This document shows, piece after piece, positions 35,344-43,528 of a stretch of DNA of 48,748 nt; positions within the stretch are counted from its first letter, which is position 1; every line of letters starts with the position of its first letter. The stretch is taken from positions 1-48,748 of the forward strand of contig NZ_BMVY01000046.1 of NCBI RefSeq assembly GCF_014650955.1, read 5' to 3'. A program made the position numbers and the translations under genes. Below the pieces are notes generated by a model. The model saw only the letters and a list, made by a program, of their open reading frames with translations. It searched no databases and had not been told where the DNA came from. This stretch comes from Streptomyces tauricus (GTDB taxonomy: Bacteria; Actinomycetota; Actinomycetes; Streptomycetales; Streptomycetaceae).

Positions 35344-35405
35344 GGGTGTCCTGGTGTCCGGGGAGTCATGTGTGTCATGGCAGTCATGGCAGTCATGGGT
35401 GTCAT
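35340..35405 (-). CDS. Leader ORF of 21 codons built on a 9-bp repeat, coupled to the flavin reductase
   Basis: The minus strand reads ATG ACA CCC ATG ACT GCC ATG ACT GCC and so on: a peptide that repeats Met-Thr-x five times, then PRTPGHP. Its TGA overlaps the reductase ATG as ATGA. It starts 8 bases after the stop of the oxidoreductase. No Shine-Dalgarno is present, so translation would depend on ribosomes re-initiating after the upstream gene; any of the five in-frame ATGs could serve. Translation is unproven. Confidence 0.4.
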   Translation of the reverse strand: MTPMTAMTAMTHMTPRTPGHP

Positions 35406-35409
35406 GGAG
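35365..35409 (+). repeat. Tandem 9-bp repeat, five units (GTCATGnnn)
   Basis: Units GTCATGTGT, GTCATGGCA, GTCATGGCA, GTCATGGGT, GTCATGGAG, directly between the Moco oxidoreductase stop and the flavin reductase start. Confidence 0.9.
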
Positions 35410-35412
35410 GTC

Positions 35413-36018
<606 letters not shown>

Positions 36019-36295
36019 ACGAGTGGTGCCTCCAGGCCGACCGGACGGCGGCCCTTGATCGTTGCGTACGCCCTCCACGGTACCGGGCCCGCCGGGGCCG
36101 GCCGACCGGGGATCATTGCCGCCGTATGAACACTCGCCGGGTCCGGACGGTTCCGGGAATAGCCGCACCCGCGATCTTCCTTGCCGATAGTGCCCGGCCG
36201 ACGGCCCGGCCGATGGAGGTGAGCCGATGGCGGCCGCATCGGCGGGGCGCGGATCGGCGGAGCCCTCATCGGCGTGAAGGAGAGTGACGGAGCAG

Positions 36296-37216
36296 ATGCC
36301 CAAGGCGTACGTCTTCACCCAGTACGGCGGTCCGGAGACCGAGGCCCTCGTCGAGCAGGACAGGCCGGCCCCCGGGCCCGGCCAGTTGCTGGTCGCCGTC
36401 CGGGCGGCGGGCGTCAACCCCGTCGACTGGAAGCAGCGCACCGGCTACCAGCGGCCCGGCCAGCAGCGGCGTGAGCTGCCCGCCGTCCTCGGCAACGAGG
36501 CCGCCGGTGTCGTCGAGGAGATCGGCGAGGGGGTGACGGGATTCGCGGTCGGCGACGAGGTCTTCGGCAACCCCGTCGCGGGCGGCTACGCCCAGTACGC
36601 GCTGTTCCCCGTGGCCGTGACCGCGCACAAGCCCGCCGGTGTCTCCTTCACCGACGCGGCCACCCTGCCCGTCGCGGCGGCCACCGCCTACGACGGAGTA
36701 CGCCAGCTGGCCCTGACGGCGGGCGCGACCCTGCTGGTCACGGGCGCGGGCGGCGGGGTGGGCGTCGCGGTCGTCCAGATCGCCCGCGCCGACGGACTGA
36801 ACGTCATCGGCGTGGCGAGCGCCGGCAAGAAGGACCTGGTCGAGTCGCTCGGCGCCGCGCACGTACCGTCGGGACCGCACTACGCCGAGGGCGTCCGGGC
36901 CCTGGCGCCCGACGGGGTGGACGCCGTGTACGACCTGGTCGGCGGCGAGGTCCTGGAGACCGCGGCCGAACTGGTGAAGGACCGCGCCAAGCTGATCACC
37001 GCGGGCGGCAAGGACATCGTGGAGGGCCTCGGCGGCGCACCCGTCGTACGGGCCCGTACCGCCGCGGTGCTCGACGAGGTGGTACGGCTCGTCGTCCAAG
37101 GCAGGCTCGACCCTCTGGTGACCCGGACCTTCCCCCTCGAAGAGGCCGCCGAGGCGCTGCGTACCGTCGAAGAGGGCCACGCCCGCGGCAAGGTCGTGAT
37201 CGAGGTCGCGGAATGA
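36296..37216 (+). CDS. Zinc-independent quinone oxidoreductase (MDR family)
   Basis: 306 residues. GroES-like N-terminal domain (KAYVFTQYGGPETEALVE, VRAAGVNPVDWKQRTG) then Rossmann domain with LLVTGAGGGVGVAVVQIA and the NADP-type AASGKK-like segment VASAGKKD. Catalytic zinc Cys/His ligands are absent. Reduces quinones or enones with NADPH. A GTG at 36284 is in frame but one base from AAGGAGA; ATG 36296 gives the usual N-terminus. Its stop overlaps the GNAT start. No clear promoter is seen in the 277 bases before it. Confidence 0.9.
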   Translation: MPKAYVFTQYGGPETEALVEQDRPAPGPGQLLVAVRAAGVNPVDWKQRTGYQRPGQQRRELPAVLGNEAAGVVEEIGEGVTGFAVGDEVFGNPVAGGYAQYALFPVAVTAHKPAGVSFTDAATLPVAAATAYDGVRQLALTAGATLLVTGAGGGVGVAVVQIARADGLNVIGVASAGKKDLVESLGAAHVPSGPHYAEGVRALAPDGVDAVYDLVGGEVLETAAELVKDRAKLITAGGKDIVEGLGGAPVVRARTAAVLDEVVRLVVQGRLDPLVTRTFPLEEAAEALRTVEEGHARGKVVIEVAE

Positions 37217-37947
37217 GCGCCACGCCCCACGCCCACGTCCTGGACAACCCCGCGCGGGCCTCGCTGACCGGTCCGCACGCCCACTTCGCCGAACGCCGGG
37301 GCCGGGTGCTGCGCTACCCCGCCGACGTGTCGCCCTGGCTGGCGCTGCCCGACGACCCCGACGCCGACGACTGGGCCGACGTCGCGGCGCTCGCCGGACC
37401 GGGCAAGGAGATCGCGCTGCCCGGCTTCGGGGGCGAGATCCCGGCGGGCTGGGAGATCACGTTCCGCGGGGAGGGCGTGCAGTTCGTCGACGACGGTCTG
37501 GCCGCCGCGCCGGACCCTGAGGCCGTACGGTTGGGCCCCGCCGACGTACCGGAGATGCTGGACCTCGTGGAGCGGACCAGACCGGGCCCGTTCCTGCCGC
37601 GCACGGTCGAACTCGGCACCTACCTCGGGATACGCCGGGGCGGGGCCCTGGTCGCCATGGCGGGGGAGCGGCTGCACCCGCCCGGCTGGACGGAGATCAG
37701 CGCGGTGTGCACCGACGCCACCGTCCGAGGCCAGGGCCTGGCGACCCGCCTCACACTGGCGGTCGCGCACGGCATACGGGCCCGCGGTGAGACCCCGTTC
37801 CTGCACACCGGCGCGGACAACACCACGGCCGTCCGCCTCTACGAGTCACTCGGCTTCCGGCTGCGGCGCAGGACGAGATTCCTGGCGGCGCGGGTACCGG
37901 AGCGGCCGGGGCGACTGGAGGACGGGCGGGTGGTGGCGGTCGGCTGA
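37213..37947 (+). CDS. GNAT family N-acetyltransferase (FR47-like)
   Basis: 244 residues. The C-terminal half holds the acetyl-CoA fold: GALVAMAGERLHPPGWTEISAVCTDATVRGQGLATRLTLAVAHGIRARGETPFLHTGADNTTAVRLYESLGFRLRRR, with the RGQGLA pyrophosphate loop. The N-terminal 100 residues are a separate region seen in FR47-like members. Overlaps the quinone oxidoreductase stop by four bases, so the pair is an operon. Substrate unknown. Confidence 0.88.
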   Translation: MSATPHAHVLDNPARASLTGPHAHFAERRGRVLRYPADVSPWLALPDDPDADDWADVAALAGPGKEIALPGFGGEIPAGWEITFRGEGVQFVDDGLAAAPDPEAVRLGPADVPEMLDLVERTRPGPFLPRTVELGTYLGIRRGGALVAMAGERLHPPGWTEISAVCTDATVRGQGLATRLTLAVAHGIRARGETPFLHTGADNTTAVRLYESLGFRLRRRTRFLAARVPERPGRLEDGRVVAVG

Positions 37948-37971
37948 GGGGGCCGCTCGCTGAGGCGCCGC

Positions 37972-38532
37972 TCAGTCAATTGGGGGTGAGGCGTCCGGGT
38001 GCGCGGTCACGCCCGGCCCGGGGCCTGGGCCTGGATCTGGCGTTGGCATTGGGCCTGGGCCTGGGCCTGGGCCTGGGCCGGCCGAGTTGTACCGCAGCAG
38101 ATAGCCCGCGAACCGTCGCAGATCCTCCTCGGGCCAGCCCGCGAGCCGCTCGCGGAAGGCCACCCGGCGGCTCGCGGTCACCTGGGCGAGGATCTCCGTC
38201 CCGGCCGGAGTGAGGTGGAGTACCTGGACGCGCTGGTCCCGCTGATCGGCCAGCCGCTCGATCAGTCCGGCGCCTTCCAGGGCCGACACCTGGCGGCTCA
38301 CCGTGGACTTGTCGAGGGCGTAGTGCGCGGCGAGATCGGTGGCGCGGCAGCCGCCGCTCTCCTCCAGATGCCCGAGCAGCGTGTACGAGACCAGGGACAG
38401 CTCCGGGTGCAGGCGGCCGGCCGAGGCCCGGGCGCGACGGGCGAGGGCCGTCATCTCGCGGTGGATCGTCTCGATGGCCACGTCGGCGGCGGTCGCGGGT
38501 GGGCTCGCGGGTGCGGGCGTGGGTGCGTTCAC
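37972..38532 (-). CDS. MarR family regulator with a Pro-Gly repeat tail
   Basis: 186 residues from the GTG at 38532, which has AAGGGAC 7 bases upstream; the longer frame to 38586 lacks a ribosome site. The wHTH is clear (SYTLLGHLEESGGCRATDLAAHYALDKSTVSRQVSALEGAGLIERLADQRDQRVQVLHLTPAGTEIL). The C-terminus ends in about 35 residues of repeated Pro-Gly, coded by a GGGCCT tandem repeat, absent from ordinary MarR proteins. A 21-bp dyad covers the region just upstream of the start, consistent with autorepression. Confidence 0.88.
   Translation of the reverse strand: MNAPTPAPASPPATAADVAIETIHREMTALARRARASAGRLHPELSLVSYTLLGHLEESGGCRATDLAAHYALDKSTVSRQVSALEGAGLIERLADQRDQRVQVLHLTPAGTEILAQVTASRRVAFRERLAGWPEEDLRRFAGYLLRYNSAGPGPGPGPGPMPTPDPGPGPGPGVTAHPDASPPID
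38051..38079 (+). repeat. Tandem hexamer GGGCCT inside the marR 3' end
   Basis: Four perfect GGGCCT units and a partial fifth, with degenerate units on the left (38021-38050). It codes for Pro-Gly pairs on the minus strand. Hexamer changes keep the frame, so tail length can vary. Confidence 0.85.
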
Positions 38533-38549
38533 GGGGCTGTCCCTTCCAG

Positions 38550-38570
38550 ATGGTTGCACGCTACAACCAT
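38550..38570. promoter_or_regulatory. MarR operator candidate: ATGGTTG-n7-CAACCAT
   Basis: Perfect 7-base arms (38550-38556, 38564-38570) separated by CACGCTA, 18 bases upstream of the marR GTG. On the minus strand the centre reads TTGTAGCGTGCAA, a common MarR-site form. Confidence 0.65.
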
Positions 38571-38709
38571 TGCTGGTGCGGGGCAATCGCTGGGCTTCCG
38601 TAAGGGGGCGTGGGGAGTTCGGGGTGGGGACAGTGCCGTGCCCGGGGGCCCCGACCGTGTAATGTTGCCGACCGGCTGAGGGCTGCCCCAGCCGTATCGG
38701 ACCAAGGAG

Positions 38710-38775
38710 GTGAGCCCCATTACCGCTGTGTCAGCTCGGGTGCTCCCGCCTTGTGGCCTCGTCGGCATCAGGTGA
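38710..38775 (+). CDS. Leader ORF (18-21 codons) before the PrmC-like gene
   Basis: AAGGAGGTGA at 38704-38713 is an almost complete anti-16S match. A GTG lies inside it (38710), and an ATT at 38719 is ideally placed 8 bases after AAGGAGG; both open the same frame, which reads ITAVSARVLPPCGLVGIR and ends TGA at 38773-38775. No ATG competes. Such a strong ribosome site followed by a short ORF and then a hairpin over the next gene's ribosome site is the layout of translational attenuators. Coding is inferred from the ribosome site only. Confidence 0.5.
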   Translation: MSPITAVSARVLPPCGLVGIR

Positions 38776-38800
38776 CCTAGGCCCTGTCGGCCCGGAGAGC

Positions 38801-38822
38801 GCCCTTCGGCTTCCCGAAAGGC
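38801..38822 (+). promoter_or_regulatory. Hairpin covering the ribosome-site-like GAAAGG of the PrmC-like gene
   Basis: GCCCTTCGG (38801-38809) and CCGAAAGGC (38814-38822) pair with one mismatch around CTTC. The only Shine-Dalgarno-like sequence before the ATG at 38835, GAAAGG, is buried in the 3' arm. It follows the leader ORF stop by 25 bases. Confidence 0.45.
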
Positions 38823-38834
38823 TTCTCGGCTTCC

Positions 38835-39626
38835 ATGCCACCTTCTTACGTCCATGTCGTCACCGCGCTCCGCTCCGCGGGCTGTGTCTTCGCGGAGGAC
38901 GAGGCGCGGCTCATCCTCACCACCGCCCGCACCCCGGCCGAACTCACCGCCATGGTGGACCGTCGGGCCGCGGGTCAGCCCCTTGAACACGTCCTGGGGT
39001 GGGCGGAGTTCAGCGGTCTGCGGATCGCCGTGGAACCGGGCGTCTTCGTACCGCGCCGACGCACCGAGTTCCTGGTACGCCAGGCTCTCGCTCTCGCCTC
39101 CGAGGCGCCGGTCGTGGTGGACCTGTGCTGCGGTTCGGGAGCGGTGGGGGCCGCGCTCGTGGCGTCGCTGCCCGGCGCCGAACTGCATGCCGCCGACATC
39201 GATCCCGTCGCCGTGCGGTGCGCCCGCCGCAACGTCGGCGAACGCGGGCGGGTCTACGAGGGCGACCTCTTCGGACCGTTGCCGCGCGGACTGCGCGGGC
39301 GGGTCGGGGTGCTGGCCGCCAACGTGCCGTACGTGCCCACCGGGGAGGTGGGGCTCCTGCCGCCGGAGGCCCGCGACCACGAACCGCTTGTCGCGCTCGA
39401 CGGGGGTGGGGACGGGCTCGACGTGCTGCGGCGCGTCGTCGCGGAGGCGCCGGGGTGGCTCGCGCCCGGGGGGAGTCTGCTCGTCGAGACGAGCGAGCGG
39501 CAGGTGGGCGTGGCGGCCGAGATCTTCGCCGCGGCGGGCCTGATACCGCGCGTGAAGGTCTCGGAGGACCTACACGCAAACGTCCTGATCGGCCACCGCA
39601 ACGCCCCACACCCCGACCGCGCCTGA
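38835..39626 (+). CDS. Putative protein N5-glutamine methyltransferase (PrmC/HemK-like)
   Basis: 263 residues. PrmC-type N-terminal helical region with GQPLEHVLGWAEFSGLRIAVEPGVFVPRRRTEFLV, then a Rossmann fold: VVDLCCGSGAVGAAL (SAM site), ADIDPVAVRCARRN. The catalytic NPPY of PrmC reads NVPY (ANVPYVPTGE), which I recall as the mark of the separate 'putative protein N5-glutamine methyltransferase' group of actinomycetes rather than the housekeeping release-factor methylase. Its target may be a release factor or another protein. Expression may be controlled by the leader ORF and hairpin just upstream. Confidence 0.85.
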   Translation: MPPSYVHVVTALRSAGCVFAEDEARLILTTARTPAELTAMVDRRAAGQPLEHVLGWAEFSGLRIAVEPGVFVPRRRTEFLVRQALALASEAPVVVDLCCGSGAVGAALVASLPGAELHAADIDPVAVRCARRNVGERGRVYEGDLFGPLPRGLRGRVGVLAANVPYVPTGEVGLLPPEARDHEPLVALDGGGDGLDVLRRVVAEAPGWLAPGGSLLVETSERQVGVAAEIFAAAGLIPRVKVSEDLHANVLIGHRNAPHPDRA

Positions 39627-39637
39627 ACACACGCTTG

Positions 39638-40045
39638 CGAGTGCGGGCCCGTCGTGGCTGGGCTGCGCAGTTCCCCGCGCCCCTGAGGGGGTGGGACGGG
39701 CCGCGGTTCTGTGGGTGCGGGTCCGCTGTGGCTGGGCTGCGCCGTTCCCCGCGCCCCTAAAAGACGACGCCCACGCACTCAAGGAGCGCGAGGAACGGCG
39801 GGGGCAACCACGACGCTCCCGCACGTTAAATCAGCCCCAGCCTCAACCCCCTAAGGGGCGCGGGGAACGCCGCGGCCCACCACGACGGACCCGCACCGCA
39901 AATCACGCCCCAGCCCTCACTCACCAAGGGGCGCGGGGAACGGCGCGGGCAACCACGACGGACCCGCACCGCAAATCACGCCCCAGCCCCCACCCCCCAA
40001 GGGGCGCGGGGAACTGCGCACCCAGCCGCAGCGGACCCGCACCCG
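39638..40045. repeat. Cluster of six copies of the streptomycete intergenic repeat, two inverted and four direct
   Basis: This fills most of the 549-base gap between the PrmC-like gene and fadH. Inverted copies at about 39638-39690 and 39715-39760 contain GTTCCCCGCGCCCC. Direct copies at about 39781-39830 (diverged), 39852-39907, 39925-39970 and 39999-40045 contain GGGGCGCGGGGAAC. The last three form a tandem array of about 73-bp period, including the spacer CCGCAAATCACGCCCCAG. The opposed halves could fold into a long stem and stop transcription after the PrmC-like gene. No gene is seen here. Confidence 0.85.
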
Positions 40046-40104
40046 GAAATGAAGCCCGCCCCGGAGGGCCCCGCGACGTTCGTCACACTGGGCCCCTCCC
40101 TTTA

Positions 40105-40118
40105 TGCAACTAGTTGCA
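40105..40118. promoter_or_regulatory. Perfect 14-bp palindrome TGCAACTAGTTGCA before fadH
   Basis: Lies 58 bases before the fadH ATG in a short AT-rich stretch (TTTA on the left, AAA on the right). This is a typical dimeric wHTH operator; the PadR regulator encoded directly after fadH is the obvious candidate, though the sequence also suits MarR proteins. Confidence 0.6.
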
Positions 40119-40175
40119 AAACCGCCCGGACGTCGTCTACAACCATGGGGACGACGCCACGCACGGAGGGGCCCC

Positions 40176-42191
40176 ATGACCCGTTACCCACACCTGCTGA
40201 ACCCGCTGGACCTGGGCTTCACCACTCTGCCGAACCGCGTACTCATGGGTTCCATGCACATAGGCCTCGAAGAGGCAGAACACGGCTTCGAGCGCATGGC
40301 GGAGTTCTACGCGACGCGCGCCCGCGGCGGCGTAGGCCTCATCGTCACCGGCGGCATCGCCCCCAACGACGCCGGACGCCCCTACGACGGCGGCGCCAAA
40401 CTCACCACCGACGCGGAAGCCGAACAGCACGCCGCGATCACCGCCGCGGTCCACCGCGAAGGCGGGAGGATCGCGATGCAGATCCTGCACTTCGGGCGGT
40501 ACGCCTACCACCAGGACCTGGTCGCCCCGAGCGCACTCCAGGCCCCCATCAGCCCGTACCCGCCCCGCGCCCTGACGGACGACGAGGTCGAGCAGACCAT
40601 CGACGACTACGCCAGGACCGCCCGCCTGGCCAGGAGCGCGGGCTACGACGGCGTCGAGATCATGGGCTCCGAGGGCTACCTCATCAACGAGTTCATCGCC
40701 ACTCAGACCAACGAGCGCGACGACCGCTGGGGCGGCTCCTACGAGAACCGCACCCGGTTCCCCCTGGAAATCGTCCGCCGGGTACGCGAGGCCGTCGGCG
40801 AGGACTTCATCATCATCTACCGCCTCTCGATGCTGGACCTGGTCCCGGGCGGCTCCTCCCTCGACGAGGTGATCACCCTCGCCCAGGCCGTCGAGGCCGC
40901 CGGGGCGACCATCATCAACACCGGCATCGGCTGGCACGAGGCCCGCATCCCCACCATCGCGACCTCGGTGCCGCGAGGCGCGTACGCCTGGGTCACCAAG
41001 AAGGTCATGGGCGCCGTATCGATCCCGCTCGTGACGACGAACCGCATCAACACCCCGGAACTGGCGGAGCAGTTGCTCGCCGAGGGCCACGCGGACATGG
41101 TGTCGATGGCCCGCCCGATGCTCGCCGACCCCGACTTCGTGAGCAAGGCGAAGGCCGGCCGCCCCGAGGCCATCAACACCTGCATCGGCTGCAACCAGGC
41201 CTGCCTCGACCACACCTTCAGCGGCAAGATCACCTCCTGCCTGGTGAACCCGAGGGCCTGCCACGAGACGGAACTGGTCCTCACCCCGACCCGTACCCGT
41301 AAGCGCGTCGCCGTCGTCGGCGCGGGCCCCGCCGGACTCGCCTGCGCGGTCGGCGCCGCCGAACGCGGCCACGACGTCACCCTCTACGACGCCGCGCCCG
41401 AGATCGGCGGCCAGCTCAACGTGGCCCGCAAGGTCCCCGGCAAGCAGGAGTTCGACGAGACGATCCGCTACTTCCGCACCCAGCTCGAACTGCGCGGCGT
41501 GGGCGTCCGGTTGAACACCCCGGTCGGTGACGGGGACCTCGACCCGTACGACGAAGTCGTCGTCGCCACGGGCGTCGGCCCGCGCACCCCCGAGATCCCC
41601 GGCGTGGACCACCCGAGCGTCGTCGGCTACCTCGACGTGCTGCGCGACGGCGCCCCCGTCGGCGACCGGGTCGCGATCCTCGGCGCGGGCGGCATCGGCT
41701 TCGACGTCGCCGAGTACCTGACCGACAGCGGCGACAAGGCGAGCGAGGACCCGGCGACGTACTTCCGGCACTGGGGTGTCGACATGGACTACGAGGCCCC
41801 CGGCGGCCTCGGCGCCCCCGAGCGGCCGGCCCCGCCGCGCACCGTCCACCTCCTGCAGCGCAAGGCGTCCAAGGTCGGCGCCGGGCTCGGCAAGACCACC
41901 GGCTGGATCCACCGCGCCGAGCTCAAGCACCGCGGAGTCACCATGGTCCCCGGGGTCCGGTACGACCGTATCGACGACGCCGGACTGCATGTCACCGTCG
42001 ACGGCGAGAGCTCCGTCCTGCCGGTCGACACCATCGTCCTCTGCACGGGCCAGGAACCCCGCCGCGACCTGTACGAGTCACTGCGCGCCGCGGGCCGCAG
42101 CGTGCACCTCATCGGCGGCGCCGACGTGGCGGCCGAACTGGACGCCAAGCGGGCCATCAAGCAGGGCACCGAGCTGGCGGCGGCGCTGTAG
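40176..42191 (+). CDS. fadH: NADPH-dependent 2,4-dienoyl-CoA reductase / NADH:flavin oxidoreductase
   Basis: 671 residues, matching E. coli FadH in length. Order: FMN-binding TIM barrel of the old-yellow-enzyme type (LPNRVLMGSMHIGLEE, GYDGVEIMGSEGYLINEF, RDDRWGGSYENR), a 4Fe-4S cluster loop with CIGCNQACLDHTFSGKITSC, then FAD and NADPH Rossmann domains (VAVVGAGPAGLACAVGAAERGHDVTLYDA; VAILGAGGIGFDVAEYL). Removes double bonds in beta-oxidation of unsaturated fatty acids. GGAGG lies 7 bases before the ATG. A palindromic operator is upstream and a PadR gene 40 bases downstream on the same strand. Confidence 0.93.
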   Translation: MTRYPHLLNPLDLGFTTLPNRVLMGSMHIGLEEAEHGFERMAEFYATRARGGVGLIVTGGIAPNDAGRPYDGGAKLTTDAEAEQHAAITAAVHREGGRIAMQILHFGRYAYHQDLVAPSALQAPISPYPPRALTDDEVEQTIDDYARTARLARSAGYDGVEIMGSEGYLINEFIATQTNERDDRWGGSYENRTRFPLEIVRRVREAVGEDFIIIYRLSMLDLVPGGSSLDEVITLAQAVEAAGATIINTGIGWHEARIPTIATSVPRGAYAWVTKKVMGAVSIPLVTTNRINTPELAEQLLAEGHADMVSMARPMLADPDFVSKAKAGRPEAINTCIGCNQACLDHTFSGKITSCLVNPRACHETELVLTPTRTRKRVAVVGAGPAGLACAVGAAERGHDVTLYDAAPEIGGQLNVARKVPGKQEFDETIRYFRTQLELRGVGVRLNTPVGDGDLDPYDEVVVATGVGPRTPEIPGVDHPSVVGYLDVLRDGAPVGDRVAILGAGGIGFDVAEYLTDSGDKASEDPATYFRHWGVDMDYEAPGGLGAPERPAPPRTVHLLQRKASKVGAGLGKTTGWIHRAELKHRGVTMVPGVRYDRIDDAGLHVTVDGESSVLPVDTIVLCTGQEPRRDLYESLRAAGRSVHLIGGADVAAELDAKRAIKQGTELAAAL

Positions 42192-42231
42192 GCCGCCGGA
42201 CCCGGCCCGGCCCCGTCCCTAGGATGACCCC

Positions 42232-42786
42232 ATGTCACTCCCGCACGCGATCCTCACCGCCCTGCTCGAGAAGCCGTCGTCGGGGCTGGAGCTGACCCGT
42301 CGCTTCGACAAGTCGATCGGCTACTTCTGGTCGGCGACACATCAGCAGATCTATCGCGAGCTGGGAAAACTGGAGGCCGAGGGCTCCATCAGGGCCCTCG
42401 CCTCCCAGCAGCCGGCCCGCGGGCAGAAGAAGCGGTACGAGGTCCTGCCGGCGGGCCGCGCCGAACTGGCCCGCTGGACCGCCGCGTCCCAGGACCCCAA
42501 GCCCCTGCGCGACACCCTGCTGCTGCGGCTGCGCGCGGCGGCAGTGGTCGGCACGGCAGGCATCGGGGAGGATCTGCGCCGCCATCTCGCGCTGCACCGG
42601 CGGCAGTTGGCGGAGTACGAGGAGATCCAGGAGCGCGACTTCCCGCCTGGCAAGGACGCTCCCGCGGACCGGCTCCAGCACCTCGTCCTGCGTGCCGGGA
42701 TCGATCTGGAGACCTTCTGGACGGGCTGGCTCACGCACGCGCTTGAGGAGTTCGAACGCATCCCGACCCAGGGCTCCCCGCACTGA
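42232..42786 (+). CDS. PadR family transcriptional regulator
   Basis: 184 residues. N-terminal PadR wHTH (MSLPHAILTALLEKPSSGLELTRRFDKSIGYFWSATHQQIYRELGKLEAEGSIRAL, then the KRYEVLPAGRAELARW wing) and a C-terminal helical Vir_act_alpha-like dimerisation domain. AGGAT is upstream of the ATG. Sits behind fadH, so it likely controls fadH through TGCAACTAGTTGCA and responds to an aromatic or acyl compound. Confidence 0.9.
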   Translation: MSLPHAILTALLEKPSSGLELTRRFDKSIGYFWSATHQQIYRELGKLEAEGSIRALASQQPARGQKKRYEVLPAGRAELARWTAASQDPKPLRDTLLLRLRAAAVVGTAGIGEDLRRHLALHRRQLAEYEEIQERDFPPGKDAPADRLQHLVLRAGIDLETFWTGWLTHALEEFERIPTQGSPH

Positions 42787-42813
42787 CCGCCCAGGTACTT
42801 ACTGCCGGTTCGG

Positions 42814-43368
42814 TCAAAGGCGGTTCGGCCTGGAGCGGCGGCGCAGGACCCAGACGGTGGCCCCGACGCCGGCGGCCACCAGGACCCCGCCGGCCGCGTA
42901 CGTGACGGTGCCGTAGTCCTGGCTGGTGCTGCCCATGCCGCCCATCACCCCGCGCGACGGTGACGCCGTCGCCGTCGCCGAGATCGTGGGTGACGAGACC
43001 GGCGAGACGGTCACGGACTGGGTGCCCGCCGTCGAACCGTCGGCGCACACCACGATGACGGTGTAGGTGCCGGAGGTGACGCTCGACCAGGCGGCGGACT
43101 GACTGGCGCTGGTCCCGGACAGGGTCACCTGGCGTCCCTGCGCGAAGTTCGCCTGACCGCTGGAGAGCAGCGAGGCGTTCCCCATCGATCCGTTGGACCT
43201 GGTGACGCACGCGCTGGTGGTCACCTGCACCGTCCCGCCACTGGTGGTCACATTGATCCCCGTGGCCGCCGCGGCGGCCACGCCGGGCATGCCCGCGGTG
43301 AGGGCCAGCGGCAGCGCGGCGACCGCCACGGCCTGCCCGGAGCGGACGAGTGTCTGAGTGATACGCAT
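42814..43368 (-). CDS. Secreted, membrane-anchored protein of unknown function
   Basis: 184 residues. Signal peptide at residues 1-33 (basic MRITQTLVRSGQ, hydrophobic core, AAA cleavage region), then a Ser/Thr/Gly-rich extracytoplasmic domain with two Cys (SACVTRSNG, VVCADGS) that could form a disulfide, then a Ser/Pro linker and one C-terminal helix (YAAGGVLVAAGVGATVWVL) ending RRRSRPNRL. No LPxTG is seen, so anchorage is by the helix rather than by sortase. Start at ATG 43368 with GGAGGGC upstream. I do not recognise the family. Confidence 0.72.
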   Translation of the reverse strand: MRITQTLVRSGQAVAVAALPLALTAGMPGVAAAAATGINVTTSGGTVQVTTSACVTRSNGSMGNASLLSSGQANFAQGRQVTLSGTSASQSAAWSSVTSGTYTVIVVCADGSTAGTQSVTVSPVSSPTISATATASPSRGVMGGMGSTSQDYGTVTYAAGGVLVAAGVGATVWVLRRRSRPNRL

Positions 43369-43528
43369 ACGACTGCCCTCCAACGGCACGGTGGCGGTAC
43401 ATCCCATGAGCCGCCGAGGGTCGGGAACGCCCGTGCTGCCTTCGGACCGAGCCAATGCGACGGCCGCCGTTTCCGCATGCGGGCGAGGGCCGTACAGGTG
43501 AACAATTCGCCGGATCCCGGCCTCTTCC

